NCBI GenBank assembly: GCA_947496695.1
Contig: CANMEI010000002.1
Coordinates: forward strand, 372,001-436,000
Reading direction: 5' to 3'
DNA from: an uncultured Cellulophaga sp.
GTDB lineage: Bacteria; Bacteroidota; Bacteroidia; Flavobacteriales; Flavobacteriaceae
DNA length: 64,000 bases
The notes under the pieces were generated by a model. It searched no databases. It was not told where the DNA came from and saw nothing but the letters and a program-made list of their open reading frames with translations. A program made the translations under genes and the position numbers. Positions within the stretch are counted from its first letter, which is position 1. The number at the start of each line of letters is the position of its first letter. Below are positions 30,524 through 39,940 of the stretch, piece by piece.

Positions 30524-31567
30524 ATGAAATTAAACATCATAATAATCTTCTTTTTATTTACAATTCAGATTTTAAGTCAAGAAAAAACATACCAAATAAG
30601 AACTATTGCTTTTTATAATGTAGAAAACCTTTTTGACACTAAAAATGACAGCTTAACTTTTGATGATGACAGAACTCCTGAAGGTAAAGACCATTGGACT
30701 GAAGAGCGTTTTAACCGAAAAATTGAAACAATATCAAAAGTAATTTCTGAAATAGGCGCTGAAAAAACAAAAACATCACCCGATATTATTGGAATATGTG
30801 AAGTTGAAAATCAACAAGTTGTTGAAGCATTAATAAATCATAAAAACCTAAGACACAAAAACTACGGGATTATTCATTTTGACTCCCCAGATGAACGTGG
30901 AATAGATGTTGCTTTATTGTATAAAAAAGAAGCTTTTATTCCTAGTACATTTAAAAGCCATAGATTACTACTTAATAATTCTGATGGTTTTAGAGATTAT
31001 ACTCGAGACCAATTGGTTGTTGGAGGTTACTTAGATGATGAACAATTTTATTTCATAGTAAATCATTGGCCTTCAAGAAGTGGTGGAGAAGCACGAAGTA
31101 AACCCAACAGAATTGTCGCTGCCAAACTGAACAAGCGTATAATTGATTCTATTGTAAAAATGGATGCTGATGCAAAGATCATTAGTATGGGTGATTTAAA
31201 TGATGACCCAACCAGCGATAGTTTAAAAAAGATTCTGAGAACAAAAGGTAAGATAAAAGAGTTAGAAGAAAATGATTTATATAACCCTATGGAGCGTTTA
31301 TACAAAAAAGGTGTTGGTTCATTAGCATACAGAGATAAATGGAATTTATTTGACCAACTATTCTTTACAAGCACCTTACTTTCTAAAAATAGAAAGACAT
31401 ATACTTTTTGGAAAGCTGATGTTTTTAACCCTTCTTATTTATTAGACCCAAAAGGCAGATATAAAGGATATCCTTTACGAACCTATGCTGGCGGAAGTTA
31501 TGTTGGTGGTTTTAGTGATCATTTTCCTGTATACCTATATCTTATAAAAGAAAAAAGAGCCCATTAG
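30524..31567 (+). CDS. Secreted endonuclease/exonuclease/phosphatase-family protein
   Basis: A 347-residue EEP-fold protein with a signal peptide (cleavage near QILSQ). Catalytic motifs are present: FYNVENLFD, the Glu in GICEVEN, DERGIDVALLY, NHWPSR, GDLNDDP and SDHFPVYLY with the terminal His. Substrate may be DNA, RNA or another phosphodiester or phosphomonoester; it is not the repair enzyme Xth. It faces away from the TonB receptor across a 100-base gap. Its last codons and stop lie within a terminator hairpin. Confidence 0.92.
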   Translation: MKLNIIIIFFLFTIQILSQEKTYQIRTIAFYNVENLFDTKNDSLTFDDDRTPEGKDHWTEERFNRKIETISKVISEIGAEKTKTSPDIIGICEVENQQVVEALINHKNLRHKNYGIIHFDSPDERGIDVALLYKKEAFIPSTFKSHRLLLNNSDGFRDYTRDQLVVGGYLDDEQFYFIVNHWPSRSGGEARSKPNRIVAAKLNKRIIDSIVKMDADAKIISMGDLNDDPTSDSLKKILRTKGKIKELEENDLYNPMERLYKKGVGSLAYRDKWNLFDQLFFTSTLLSKNRKTYTFWKADVFNPSYLLDPKGRYKGYPLRTYAGGSYVGGFSDHFPVYLYLIKEKRAH

Positions 31568-31575
31568 GCTCTTTT
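31553..31575 (+). terminator. Terminator overlapping the end of the secreted nuclease gene
   Basis: A 9-bp stem AAAAGAGCC/GGCTCTTTT with a 5-base loop that contains part of the TAG stop, followed by T-rich sequence. The coding region ends inside the hairpin. Confidence 0.7.
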
Positions 31576-31598
31576 AATATTTTTGTGATAGATTGGTT

Positions 31599-32039
31599 TT
31601 ATGAGAACCATTGTCCCCATGGTATTCTGCTTAAAAAAAGAACTAAACCTATACCGTAAAATACAGCTATAGATTTGAATTTTTTATTGCCTTCCATAAA
31701 TTTTTTATGCCTTGACCAACCTATTGTTATTAAAGCTACAGCAATAATATTTATAAAAGGATGCTCAACTGCCAACAATCTAGTTGCAGTAGGCATACCG
31801 GCCATACCCAACTCTTTAATTGCACTAAAACCTTTTGGAGAAACAAAGTATAAAATTAAACCAACAGTCAACTGTAAGTGTGTTAAAATAAGTGCAAAAA
31901 GACTAATTCTAAAATCTTTTTCTAAATTAAAAATTCTCTCTGCTTTTAATCCTGAAATAGCATTAACAACTGCAACTATTAAAATAGCCAATACAGCATA
32001 AGCAAAAAAGGAATGTAGGTTATAAATTATTTCGTACAT
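31599..32039 (-). CDS. Four-helix membrane protein, possibly cytochrome-b-like
   Basis: A 146-residue protein with four hydrophobic helices. Conserved-looking histidines lie in NLHSFFAY (helix 1), LTHLQL (helix 2) and VEHPFIN (helix 3), the kind of spacing that could bind heme or ubiquinone. Similar flavobacterial genes are often wrongly labelled as ribosomal protein L27 or cytochrome B. I start at MYEIIYN (32039); an ATG nine bases upstream at 32048 is also possible. It is monocistronic between terminators. Confidence 0.75.
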   Translation of the reverse strand: MYEIIYNLHSFFAYAVLAILIVAVVNAISGLKAERIFNLEKDFRISLFALILTHLQLTVGLILYFVSPKGFSAIKELGMAGMPTATRLLAVEHPFINIIAVALITIGWSRHKKFMEGNKKFKSIAVFYGIGLVLFLSRIPWGQWFS

Positions 32040-32085
32040 AGTTGTCATATTTTAGTTGCTCAAAAATAGTAAATTTTAAGCATAA

Positions 32086-32111
32086 AAAACCCTGCTAATT
32101 AGCAGGGTTTT
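32086..32111. terminator. Terminator downstream of the TonB receptor at 32135
   Basis: A perfect 26-base palindrome, AAAACCCTGCTAA and its complement, with A-run and T-run flanks. It is 24 bases beyond the receptor stop on the minus strand. Confidence 0.8.
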
Positions 32112-32134
32112 GATAAATTCAGTATTATTCTAAA

Positions 32135-34741
32135 TTAGAACTTATAGCGTAAACTAGCATTCCAAGTAGTACCATAACCAAAATAAACTTCATTATTTGT
32201 ATTTAAACCTTGAAATGTTTCTGCACCATCTTCAACAAATTCTGCAGTACCTGATTGAGATATATATTCTTTATTTAAAACATTGTTCACATTAAATCTA
32301 ATACTTAAAGATTTATTTTTTTCTTCACCCAATGCCATTCTATAAGAAACACCCGCATCTAATAAACCATAAGATGGTATTTCTAAATTTTCCTTAATTG
32401 CACCAACACCAGCATATAAATTATCATAAAATCTATAATCAGAATCAATAGATAAGTTACTTATAATTTGATAATCTAATCCTAAACCAGCAGTAAATTG
32501 TGCTGCACCACCAACTTTACCACCATCAACGTCAGAAGTTTCAACACTTATCACATTTCGATCTTCATCTCTAGTTGTAGTTTGTGCATCACCAACATAT
32601 TGCCAATCTCCAATAGATAAGAAACCATTAATTTTAAGGTTGCTTGTAGGCATTCCAGTAAAGTCTAATTCAATCCCTTGATGTAATTGTTCTACCCCTT
32701 CGTCAGTTTCATATATTAACTCACCTGTATCATCATCTGTTTCACTAGATGATGTTACCCTATCCTTCCATGAAGTTCTATATAAATTTAAGTTAGCTTT
32801 AAATCCAGCTGTAGCAAATGAATAACCCGCCTCTAAACCTAATATTTTTTCATTCTGTGTTAAAGGGTTAACTTCATTAGTATAATTTAAAAATACATTA
32901 TCATGATATGGTTGACGCGAATAATACCCTGCATTTACGTAAACCTTATTAGAATCATTAAGTGTATAACTAGATCCCCCTTTAATATTATATCCAAAAT
33001 TATTTATTCTTTCAGATTCTTCTTCAGATTCAATATAATTAAACCTATCCCATCTTACGTGAGATTGATTAGAAATAGCACCTTGAAAAAATGCTGAGAA
33101 ATTATCTGTTCCGTATTCTAATTGAGAGAACAAACCTCCATAATTAATCCTTTCATCATAATCATAACCAATTCTCTCATCTTCATCTGCAAAATTACTT
33201 AATGCAGACCAAGGTGAAGCTTTAAAAGTATTAGAAACAATATAAGTGTCTGAGTATTGTGCACTAATTCCACCTTCATCAAAACCATTTAACCCTAAAA
33301 GATTCACCAATTGTCTAAAATGAGTTCCTTTATATGTTCTTAAATCAGCACCCACATTAAATGTTAGAGTTTCTGATAATTCTGTCTCATAATTACTAAC
33401 AACTCCATACCATGCATGATTATTCATACTTGATCTAAGTCCAGACCCTGTATATGTAGCTCCATTTCCGATACCATCTTCTACAGTTGAATTATAATCC
33501 ACAACATTATCCCAATTGATCAGACCATCACTTTCATTAACACCACCATCTATATACGAAGGACCGTTTCCATAACTTCCAGTTCCTCCACCTCGACCCC
33601 AAGATGCATATAGTACTGTAGATAAACTAGACTTATCACTAATAGTCCAATCCCAGTTAAGGTTTGCAACTGGTTTATGATAAAAATTTCTTCTTTGTGT
33701 TAAATAACTTCCATCTAAATAGCCATAGTTTCCGTTATATCTTTTACCATATTGTAAATACTCCGAGATAGCTTTTGTGTAATTTTGATCATGCCACTGA
33801 GGAGCTCCTGTAATTAAAAAGTTTAAATTATGTTTATCATTAACTTTATAACCAAATGATATAAAATAGTTTTGCCCTTCTCCTGCAGTTCCATCATTAT
33901 ACCCATCACCTTGCCAGTGTGTTAACATTACACTAACACCAAAGCCTTTTTTACTTATTCCTGAATTATAACCAACAGTAGTTTTTAAATAGCTATTATT
34001 TGCTATACCTGCATAAGCAAAACCACCCTCTCTCATATCAGTAGTTTTTGTTACAAAATTTATTGTACCCCCCACTGAAGAAATCGCAAGTTTAGAAGAA
34101 CCTAATCCTCTCTGAATCTGTACTGCATTTGCAATATCCGTTAGACCTGACCAGTTAGACCAATACATTAAACCGTCTTCCATTCCGTTTATTGGTTGGC
34201 CATTTAATAAAAATGCAGTGTTATCTTGCTCAAAACCACGTACTGATATGCTAGAATCTCCAAAACCTCCTGATTGACCAGTAACATATACTGATGGAGT
34301 ATTTACCATCGTCATAGTAATATCTTGTGTTCCAATTTTTTCTTGGATAACAGATGCTGGTATTGTAGATACTGCTATCGGTGTTTGGCGATCATTTGCA
34401 AGATCAATAAGACCGCTACCAACAACTATAATTTCTCCTAATTGCTCAGAATCAGCATCTAAAGAAATATTACCAATATTTCCTGTTTTTGTGAAAGATA
34501 CTTTCTTACTTACATAACCGATGTAAGAAACCACTAATGTTCCTTCACCTGAAGCAACCTCTATAGTAAATTTACCATCAAAATCTGTTGCTACACCATT
34601 AGATGTACCTTGAACCATTACATTTGCTCCTGGTAATGGATCACCCATATCTCCATCGACAATTGTCCCGGTAATTGTTCCTTGTGAAAAAGCAATTGCT
34701 GTCGTTAAAAACGCAAAAATTGCGAAATACATTTTTCTCAT
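32135..34741 (-). CDS. TonB-dependent receptor with carboxypeptidase-like regulatory domain
   Basis: An 868-residue receptor: signal peptide (to about IAFSQ), CarboxypepD_reg-like domain (about 20-100: GTITGTIVDGDMGDPLPGAN), plug (about 115-230) and barrel ending in the classic C-terminal aromatic LRYKF. The QGTITGTIVD opening and DFDGKFTIEV segment are typical of large flavobacterial receptors. No SusD-like lipoprotein follows, so a simple SusCD polysaccharide system is unlikely. It is monocistronic with its own terminator; the ligand is unknown. Confidence 0.93.
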   Translation of the reverse strand: MRKMYFAIFAFLTTAIAFSQGTITGTIVDGDMGDPLPGANVMVQGTSNGVATDFDGKFTIEVASGEGTLVVSYIGYVSKKVSFTKTGNIGNISLDADSEQLGEIIVVGSGLIDLANDRQTPIAVSTIPASVIQEKIGTQDITMTMVNTPSVYVTGQSGGFGDSSISVRGFEQDNTAFLLNGQPINGMEDGLMYWSNWSGLTDIANAVQIQRGLGSSKLAISSVGGTINFVTKTTDMREGGFAYAGIANNSYLKTTVGYNSGISKKGFGVSVMLTHWQGDGYNDGTAGEGQNYFISFGYKVNDKHNLNFLITGAPQWHDQNYTKAISEYLQYGKRYNGNYGYLDGSYLTQRRNFYHKPVANLNWDWTISDKSSLSTVLYASWGRGGGTGSYGNGPSYIDGGVNESDGLINWDNVVDYNSTVEDGIGNGATYTGSGLRSSMNNHAWYGVVSNYETELSETLTFNVGADLRTYKGTHFRQLVNLLGLNGFDEGGISAQYSDTYIVSNTFKASPWSALSNFADEDERIGYDYDERINYGGLFSQLEYGTDNFSAFFQGAISNQSHVRWDRFNYIESEEESERINNFGYNIKGGSSYTLNDSNKVYVNAGYYSRQPYHDNVFLNYTNEVNPLTQNEKILGLEAGYSFATAGFKANLNLYRTSWKDRVTSSSETDDDTGELIYETDEGVEQLHQGIELDFTGMPTSNLKINGFLSIGDWQYVGDAQTTTRDEDRNVISVETSDVDGGKVGGAAQFTAGLGLDYQIISNLSIDSDYRFYDNLYAGVGAIKENLEIPSYGLLDAGVSYRMALGEEKNKSLSIRFNVNNVLNKEYISQSGTAEFVEDGAETFQGLNTNNEVYFGYGTTWNASLRYKF

Positions 34742-34890
34742 TTTCTAAATGTTTTAGTTTTAGTTTTCGTCTGCAAAAGTGTAGCTTTAATTACACTTGA
34801 ACATTAACAAAACGTTAAATTAGTCTTGTTAAATTTAACTTAAAAACTAACACTAAACACTTATAGAACTGATATTTTATGTTTTTCCTT

Positions 34891-34920
34891 AAGAAATAAT
34901 ATTTTCCCTAATTATTTCTT
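34891..34920. repeat. Inverted repeat covering the pgi stop codon
   Basis: A 10-bp arm, AAGAAATAAT, is repeated inverted after a 10-base loop and includes the pgi stop. It is AT-rich and has no T-run after it, so it is a doubtful terminator. Confidence 0.3.
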
Positions 34921-36549
34921 AAAATATTGCAAAAGATTCAATGTAGAAGAATCATGATTACTAATTTCCGAAGCCTCAATATCTGTTAAAATTGTAGTTG
35001 CAAGCTGTTTTCCTAACTCTACACCCCATTGATCATAGCTAAAAATGTTCCAAATTACCCCTTGAACAAATATTTTATGCTCATATAAGGCAATAAGTGA
35101 ACCTAAACTTTTAGGTGTTAATTTATCTATCAAAATTGTATTTGTAGGATTATTTCCCTTAAAAACCTTAAATGGAATAAGTGCTTGCATTTCCTCTTTA
35201 TCTATATTCTTCTCAGACAATTCTTTTGTTACTTCTTGCTCATCTTTACCATTCATTAAAGCTTCTGTTTGTGCAAAAAAGTTAGCCATTAATTTGTTAT
35301 GATGATCTTCATCACCATGTAATGACTTTTTATAACCAATAAAATCTGTAGGAATAACTTTTGTTCCTTGATGTATTAATTGAAAAAATGCATGTTGTGA
35401 ATTTGTACCAGGTTCTCCCCAAATAATAGTTCCCGTTTGATAGTTTACAGGTTTACCTAACCTATCCACACTTTTACCATTACTTTCCATTATACCTTGT
35501 TGCAAATAGGCTGAAAAACGACTTAAATACTGTGTATAAGGAATTATAGCTTCGGTCTCAGCACCATAAAAGTTATTATACCAAACACTTATTAATGCTA
35601 AAACTACCGGAATATTATCTTCAAAATCTGCCGTTTTAAAATGTTCATCCATTTCATTAGCTCCAGACAACAAATCATTAAAATTATCATAACCGACTGC
35701 CAATGCTATTGATAATCCAACAGCACTCCATAAAGAGAAACGACCACCAACCCAATCCCACATAGGGAATACGTTTTCAGATGCAATACCAAATTCTGCA
35801 ATTTTCTCTGTGTTTGTAGATACTGCCGCAAAATGCTTAGCTACATCTTCTTGAGTTGCATGTTTTAAAAACCACTTTTTAATTGTTGTTGCATTACTTA
35901 AGGTTTCTTGTGTTGTAAATGTTTTTGAAACAACTACAAATAAAGTTGTTTCTGGATCTAGACCTTTTAAGGTTTCATACACATGATCACCATCAACATT
36001 ACTAACAAAATGCATTGTTAAATGATTTTCATAAAACTTTAATGCTTGGGCTACCATTGCCGGTCCAAGATCTGAACCTCCAATACCAATATTTACGACA
36101 TCGGTAAATGCTTTACCTGTATATCCTTTTTTTTCTCCTGAAATAATAGCTTCTGTAAAAGTTTTTATTTTCTCTTTTACTTCATATACTTCAGGCACTA
36201 CATTTTCACCATCAACTAATACAGAATCTGTTTTTTTAGCTCTTAAAGCTGTGTGTAAAACAGCTCTACCCTCTGTTTTATTAATAACATCTCCACCAAA
36301 ATATTTCTGAATAGCATCGTTAAGATTCACCTCATTTGCCAACTCTTTCAACAAATCAAGTGTTTCTTTAGTTATTCTATTTTTTGAATAATCAACTAGA
36401 AAATCATTCCATTTTATTGTGAAATTTTCAGCTCTATTTGCATCAACAGTAAATAAACCTTTAAGTTCATCTGCTTTTGTTTTTTCAAAGTGAGCTGTTA
36501 ATTTTTTCCAGGCTTGTGTTGTTGTTGGGTTGGTGTTTTGTAGTGACAT
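34912..36549 (-). CDS. pgi: Glucose-6-phosphate isomerase
   Basis: Interconverts glucose-6-phosphate and fructose-6-phosphate in glycolysis and gluconeogenesis. The 545 residues fit the long type. SIS-fold motifs [10 protein letters not shown], the active-site [12 protein letters not shown] and the C-terminal signature [17 protein letters not shown] are visible. It starts one base after the M23 peptidase stop, so the two genes are tightly coupled. Confidence 0.97.
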   Translation of the reverse strand: MSLQNTNPTTTQAWKKLTAHFEKTKADELKGLFTVDANRAENFTIKWNDFLVDYSKNRITKETLDLLKELANEVNLNDAIQKYFGGDVINKTEGRAVLHTALRAKKTDSVLVDGENVVPEVYEVKEKIKTFTEAIISGEKKGYTGKAFTDVVNIGIGGSDLGPAMVAQALKFYENHLTMHFVSNVDGDHVYETLKGLDPETTLFVVVSKTFTTQETLSNATTIKKWFLKHATQEDVAKHFAAVSTNTEKIAEFGIASENVFPMWDWVGGRFSLWSAVGLSIALAVGYDNFNDLLSGANEMDEHFKTADFEDNIPVVLALISVWYNNFYGAETEAIIPYTQYLSRFSAYLQQGIMESNGKSVDRLGKPVNYQTGTIIWGEPGTNSQHAFFQLIHQGTKVIPTDFIGYKKSLHGDEDHHNKLMANFFAQTEALMNGKDEQEVTKELSEKNIDKEEMQALIPFKVFKGNNPTNTILIDKLTPKSLGSLIALYEHKIFVQGVIWNIFSYDQWGVELGKQLATTILTDIEASEISNHDSSTLNLLQYFKK

Positions 36550-37818
36550 TTAATTTTCTGTTATTAATTGTTCTTCTATTTCTGTTATTGGGTAACCTAT
36601 ACTATCTAATTTAGATTTTATAGGCGCTATAAATTTTAAATAATCTGTTTTTAATGAATCTGCTATAGGATCAGCCACTGGTAATTTCTCTCTTAATGGA
36701 TCTACTTGCTTGCCATTTTTCCAGAAACGATAACACACATGTGGTCCACCAGAATTTCCAGTCATACCAATCCAACCTATAACATCACCTTGTTTTACAT
36801 ATTGACCTTTTTTTACATTCTGAGCTTTCATATGTAAATACTGAGTACTATATGTTCCATTATGTTTTATTTTCACAAACTTACCATTACCACCTCTACG
36901 TGTAGACTCTATAACTGTACCACTTGCAGTTGCTAATATTGGCGTTCCTAATGGCGCAGCATAATCAGTCCCTTTATGTGGGCGTACTTTATAGCCATAA
37001 TAAGCAATTCGCCTATTCAAGTTATATCTAGAAGATATTCTACTAAATTCTACTGGAGCTTTTAAAAAAGCTCTTCTTAGATTTTTTGCAGTATCATCAT
37101 AATATTCTGTAACGTTTTTAAGCGAATCTATTTGATAAGCAAAACTATAGAAGGTTTCTCCGTTATGCTCAAAATAAGCCGCCTCAATTGGCTCTGCACC
37201 AGCGTAAATAGTATCGTTGATGTATTTTTCTTTATAAACTACTTTAAATTTATCTCCTTTTTGTAATCTGAAAAAATCTATTGACCAGGCATATATTTCT
37301 GACAAATTGTTTGTCACCATATAATCTATACCTTGATCATTTATTGCTGTAGATAAATTTGAAGTTATTACCCCTGATGCAACACGCTCAACATATTTTA
37401 CATTCTTTTTACTTTTATATGCCGTAACAGAATCTCTTAAATCAACTACAGTGTAGTTGATTTTATCATTTTCATAAATAAAATATTGTGCAACTTCAGA
37501 GGTGTCTTTAGATTTTAATATGGCATATGGTTTTCCTATTCGTATTCTACGGACATCAAAAGTGTCTTTTAAATCTGTAGAAACTTTAAATATTTTTTGA
37601 TAATCAACCTTATTTGTCAACATTAAGTCGCCAAAGTTATCACCATTTCGTATTGTATCTTTTAAGACAACAAAATCATTTAAATTAAAACCATAAGCTT
37701 CATTTATAATTGGCGCTTCAATAACCTCAACTTTTTCAATATCTTTTTTTTCTGAAACTTTATCTCCACAAGATACAAATAAAAAAACCCCCAATATTAA
37801 CAAACAAAATTTCTGCAT
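36550..37818 (-). CDS. M23 family metallopeptidase lipoprotein, zinc His replaced by Cys
   Basis: A 422-residue lipoprotein (lipobox FVSC, Cys17) with a C-terminal LytM/M23 domain (about 278-385) that would cut peptidoglycan cross-links. His281 and Asp285 (HKGTD), His329 (YLHM) and His360 are in place, but the usual HxH reads HVC, so Cys362 stands at the third zinc position. Cys can bind zinc, so activity is possible. The N-terminal half is an OapA/LysM-type region of unclear role. It is directly upstream of pgi and 6 bases after the dioxygenase gene. Confidence 0.9.
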   Translation of the reverse strand: MQKFCLLILGVFLFVSCGDKVSEKKDIEKVEVIEAPIINEAYGFNLNDFVVLKDTIRNGDNFGDLMLTNKVDYQKIFKVSTDLKDTFDVRRIRIGKPYAILKSKDTSEVAQYFIYENDKINYTVVDLRDSVTAYKSKKNVKYVERVASGVITSNLSTAINDQGIDYMVTNNLSEIYAWSIDFFRLQKGDKFKVVYKEKYINDTIYAGAEPIEAAYFEHNGETFYSFAYQIDSLKNVTEYYDDTAKNLRRAFLKAPVEFSRISSRYNLNRRIAYYGYKVRPHKGTDYAAPLGTPILATASGTVIESTRRGGNGKFVKIKHNGTYSTQYLHMKAQNVKKGQYVKQGDVIGWIGMTGNSGGPHVCYRFWKNGKQVDPLREKLPVADPIADSLKTDYLKFIAPIKSKLDSIGYPITEIEEQLITEN

Positions 37819-37824
37819 TCTCTC

Positions 37825-38790
37825 CTATAAACTTTTTTCAGGGTTAAAGATATGGTCTATCCATTGTTTTCCCCAATCATTTAACTCATCTTTAGAATAT
37901 AATTCAGGAAAAAAGATTATTTTTTGAAAACTAGGCGGTAAATAATCTTTCCAATTAGTACCTCCGGTAGCATCTATTGGTTGTTTGTCTTTTGCTAAAT
38001 ATTTATAGGCCGACCCCATGTGCATTAATGGCCAATTGACATTTGCGTTACTATCTAAATCTTTTAAAGCTTTTACTAAAATTTCATTAGCACGATCCTT
38101 TTTTGAAAGCTTTTGATATTTAGCATAAATAGTTTTATTCTCTACTTGTTTTGCAATTCTAATTAACCTTGGTGTATACCTATATTCAAATTGCTTAAGT
38201 GTAAGTGTTTTTTCTCCTGTTTTTAAATCTGTCGCACCTTTTTTCCAATAAATATGCTCATATAATTCTTCAATATCATTTTCTGAAGAAAACTGTGAAC
38301 GCTCAGTATGGTGCACTAAATTTTCTATTGGTGTTGAATACAACTCAATCATTCTATATTGTGCAGACTGAAAACCACTAGCTGGTAATAAGGCCATTCT
38401 ATATTGTAAAAATTGCTCACGCGCCATTCCGTTAATCATGACGCTAAAAGATGATATTAATACTTTAAAATAACTATTAATTCTTGTTGCCTTTTCTATA
38501 AAAAATTCAACATCTTGCGTTTTATCATCTACCAATTGTTTTTGCTCATGTAAAATCAACTTAAAATACAATTCTGTTATTTGATGATACATGATGAAAA
38601 TTTCTTCATCAGGGAAATGAGTTCTTGGAATTTGCAGACTTAGCAAAGTATCTAGATGAATATAATCCCAATAAGTAAGATATCTTTGATACAGAAGACC
38701 ATCTAAATAAGCACTTAAATCTTGGCCTGAATTTTTATATTTCTCTTCTAATTTAGAGATTTGTAAATCAATATCGTTTTTATTTTTCAA
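37825..38790 (-). CDS. Tryptophan 2,3-dioxygenase family protein
   Basis: A 321-residue heme dioxygenase that would open the indole ring of tryptophan to N-formylkynurenine. Family features are visible: active-site His in IMYHQITELYFKLILHEQ, substrate-binding Arg in SAQYRMIELY, axial-heme candidate His in WPLMHMGSAYKYL and the substrate-loop ATGGTNWKDYL. Bacteroidota copies diverge from characterised enzymes, so the exact substrate is inferred. It lies between the DUF3108 and M23 genes on the same strand. Confidence 0.88.
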   Translation of the reverse strand: MKNKNDIDLQISKLEEKYKNSGQDLSAYLDGLLYQRYLTYWDYIHLDTLLSLQIPRTHFPDEEIFIMYHQITELYFKLILHEQKQLVDDKTQDVEFFIEKATRINSYFKVLISSFSVMINGMAREQFLQYRMALLPASGFQSAQYRMIELYSTPIENLVHHTERSQFSSENDIEELYEHIYWKKGATDLKTGEKTLTLKQFEYRYTPRLIRIAKQVENKTIYAKYQKLSKKDRANEILVKALKDLDSNANVNWPLMHMGSAYKYLAKDKQPIDATGGTNWKDYLPPSFQKIIFFPELYSKDELNDWGKQWIDHIFNPEKSL

Positions 38791-38912
38791 GAGGAAAAAA
38801 ATTTAATTAACTGATTGGAATAAACACAGTAACAAAAATAGTGTAAAGAATTAAAATAGAATTCATACTTAACCCTTTACTTTGTTTCAGTTAAAACAAT
38901 AACAATATTAAC

Positions 38913-39686
38913 TTAGTCCATTATAATTTTAAACTGATTTTTAAGACCATTGTAACCGTCTAAATCAGCTTTTATAGAACCCACAGCAATATCTGCTTTA
39001 ATACGAATAGGAATTTTATTTTTATCATTTGAAACCCATAACGACAAGCTTTCTTCTTCTTTAAAAACTCTTCCAGCTTGCACATATGGTCTAAATTTTA
39101 AACACTCAACTTTACCATATTTTGTTTTCAAGACTTCTTTACCTAAATATTTAAGTTTAAAAGGAAAGACCCCTTCATCATCAAACAACATATCTAACTT
39201 TATATAATCTCCTTTGTTTAAATCTGAAATTTTATATTTATTTCTAATATAGTAAAATGCCGAAATTAAATCTTGCACTCCTACATCTATATTGAAATTC
39301 TGTTTTTCATCATGCTTTTTATCATTTAAAACAGCTATTTTTTTCTGATGATCAAAGTTTATTTCAACATCTTTGGTGTAACCACCCTCGTTAATTTTTC
39401 GAACAAATTTATACGGATGACCATTTGCTGGATTTATATAACTTTGATATACATCATCAACTTTGAAAAAAGCTCTAGCTAAGCCAGTAGTTTTACCTTC
39501 TCCATGAATCTTATAAATACTTTTTCCATTTAATTGCTCACTAGTTACATGCAATGTAGCTTCACTAGCATTAAAAATACCATAATGAATTCTGAACTTA
39601 AGCCATTCACCAGATTTATATGCTTTTTCTTGAGCTGTAATTGCACTTGAAAAGATCGTAAGAAATAATAGTATAAAGTTTTTCAT
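38913..39686 (-). CDS. DUF3108 periplasmic or secreted protein
   Basis: A 257-residue protein with a signal peptide (MKNFILLFLTIFSSAITAQ) and a DUF3108-type beta-rich domain throughout (GEWLKFRIHYGIFNASEAT near the start). The family function is unknown. I take the ATG at 39686, which gives a clean signal peptide, over the upstream ATG at 39710. It is the first gene of the DUF3108-dioxygenase-M23-pgi block, 122 bases ahead of the dioxygenase. Confidence 0.85.
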   Translation of the reverse strand: MKNFILLFLTIFSSAITAQEKAYKSGEWLKFRIHYGIFNASEATLHVTSEQLNGKSIYKIHGEGKTTGLARAFFKVDDVYQSYINPANGHPYKFVRKINEGGYTKDVEINFDHQKKIAVLNDKKHDEKQNFNIDVGVQDLISAFYYIRNKYKISDLNKGDYIKLDMLFDDEGVFPFKLKYLGKEVLKTKYGKVECLKFRPYVQAGRVFKEEESLSLWVSNDKNKIPIRIKADIAVGSIKADLDGYNGLKNQFKIIMD

Positions 39687-39824
39687 TTTTGAATGAGTTA
39701 TGTTCAACAAACACAGCTAAGTAAAAATAGTAAAAAACACTTTTACAATAGCCTGTTTACATTTAGTTAAACAAAATTTATTCCAAAGTATTATATAAAT
39801 GTAAATAAAGGGAATTTAAATCAT

Positions 39825-39854
39825 AAAAAAAGCCCAGTGTTTACACTGGGCTTT
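39825..39854 (-). terminator. Strong rho-independent terminator
   Basis: A perfect 12-bp stem AAAGCCCAGTGT with a 2-base loop, followed on the minus strand by T6. On the plus strand the stem is followed by CCCTAA, so it works only leftwards. Confidence 0.85.
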
Positions 39855-39926
39855 CCCTAAATAACCAACCAAACTTTAAATTATGAAAAACCAATACTTA
39901 AAGTTATAAGGGAACCACCCCTTATT
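39825..39926 (-). ncRNA. Candidate ~100-nt small RNA with three hairpins
   Basis: Read on the minus strand, a TAACTTTG box (39933-39940) is followed by about 100 bases that fold into a 7-bp hairpin (ATAAGGG/CCCTTAT arms at 39906-39912 and 39919-39925), an 8-bp hairpin (AACTTTAA arms at 39872-39879 and 39898-39905) and a perfect 12-bp terminator stem (39829-39840 and 39843-39854) with a six-T tract. This looks like an independent transcription unit. It might instead be the 3' end of the patatin mRNA. No known RNA family was recognised. Confidence 0.5.
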
Positions 39927-39932
39927 TGATGT

Positions 39933-39940
39933 CAAAGTTA
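39933..39940 (-). promoter_or_regulatory. -7 box of the candidate small RNA
   Basis: Minus-strand TAACTTTG is an exact TAnnTTTG match. A start 6-8 bases on would place the RNA 5' end at the first hairpin. A -33 TTG is not perfect (TTTAG at about the right spacing). Confidence 0.45.

Noticed and set aside
31599..32039. Label as ribosomal protein L27
   Set aside because: The protein has four membrane helices and no L27 motif; the label is a known kind of misannotation.
38807..38866. 19-codon hydrophobic frame on the minus strand (starts MNSILILYTIF)
   Set aside because: T-rich AT DNA gives such frames by chance; no charged ends or conserved context.
39883..39909. 8-codon plus-strand frame MKNQYLKL after a conserved-looking CCCTAAATAACCAACC stretch
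   Set aside because: Too short to call; the minus-strand RNA reading explains the structure better. It could be a remnant leader.
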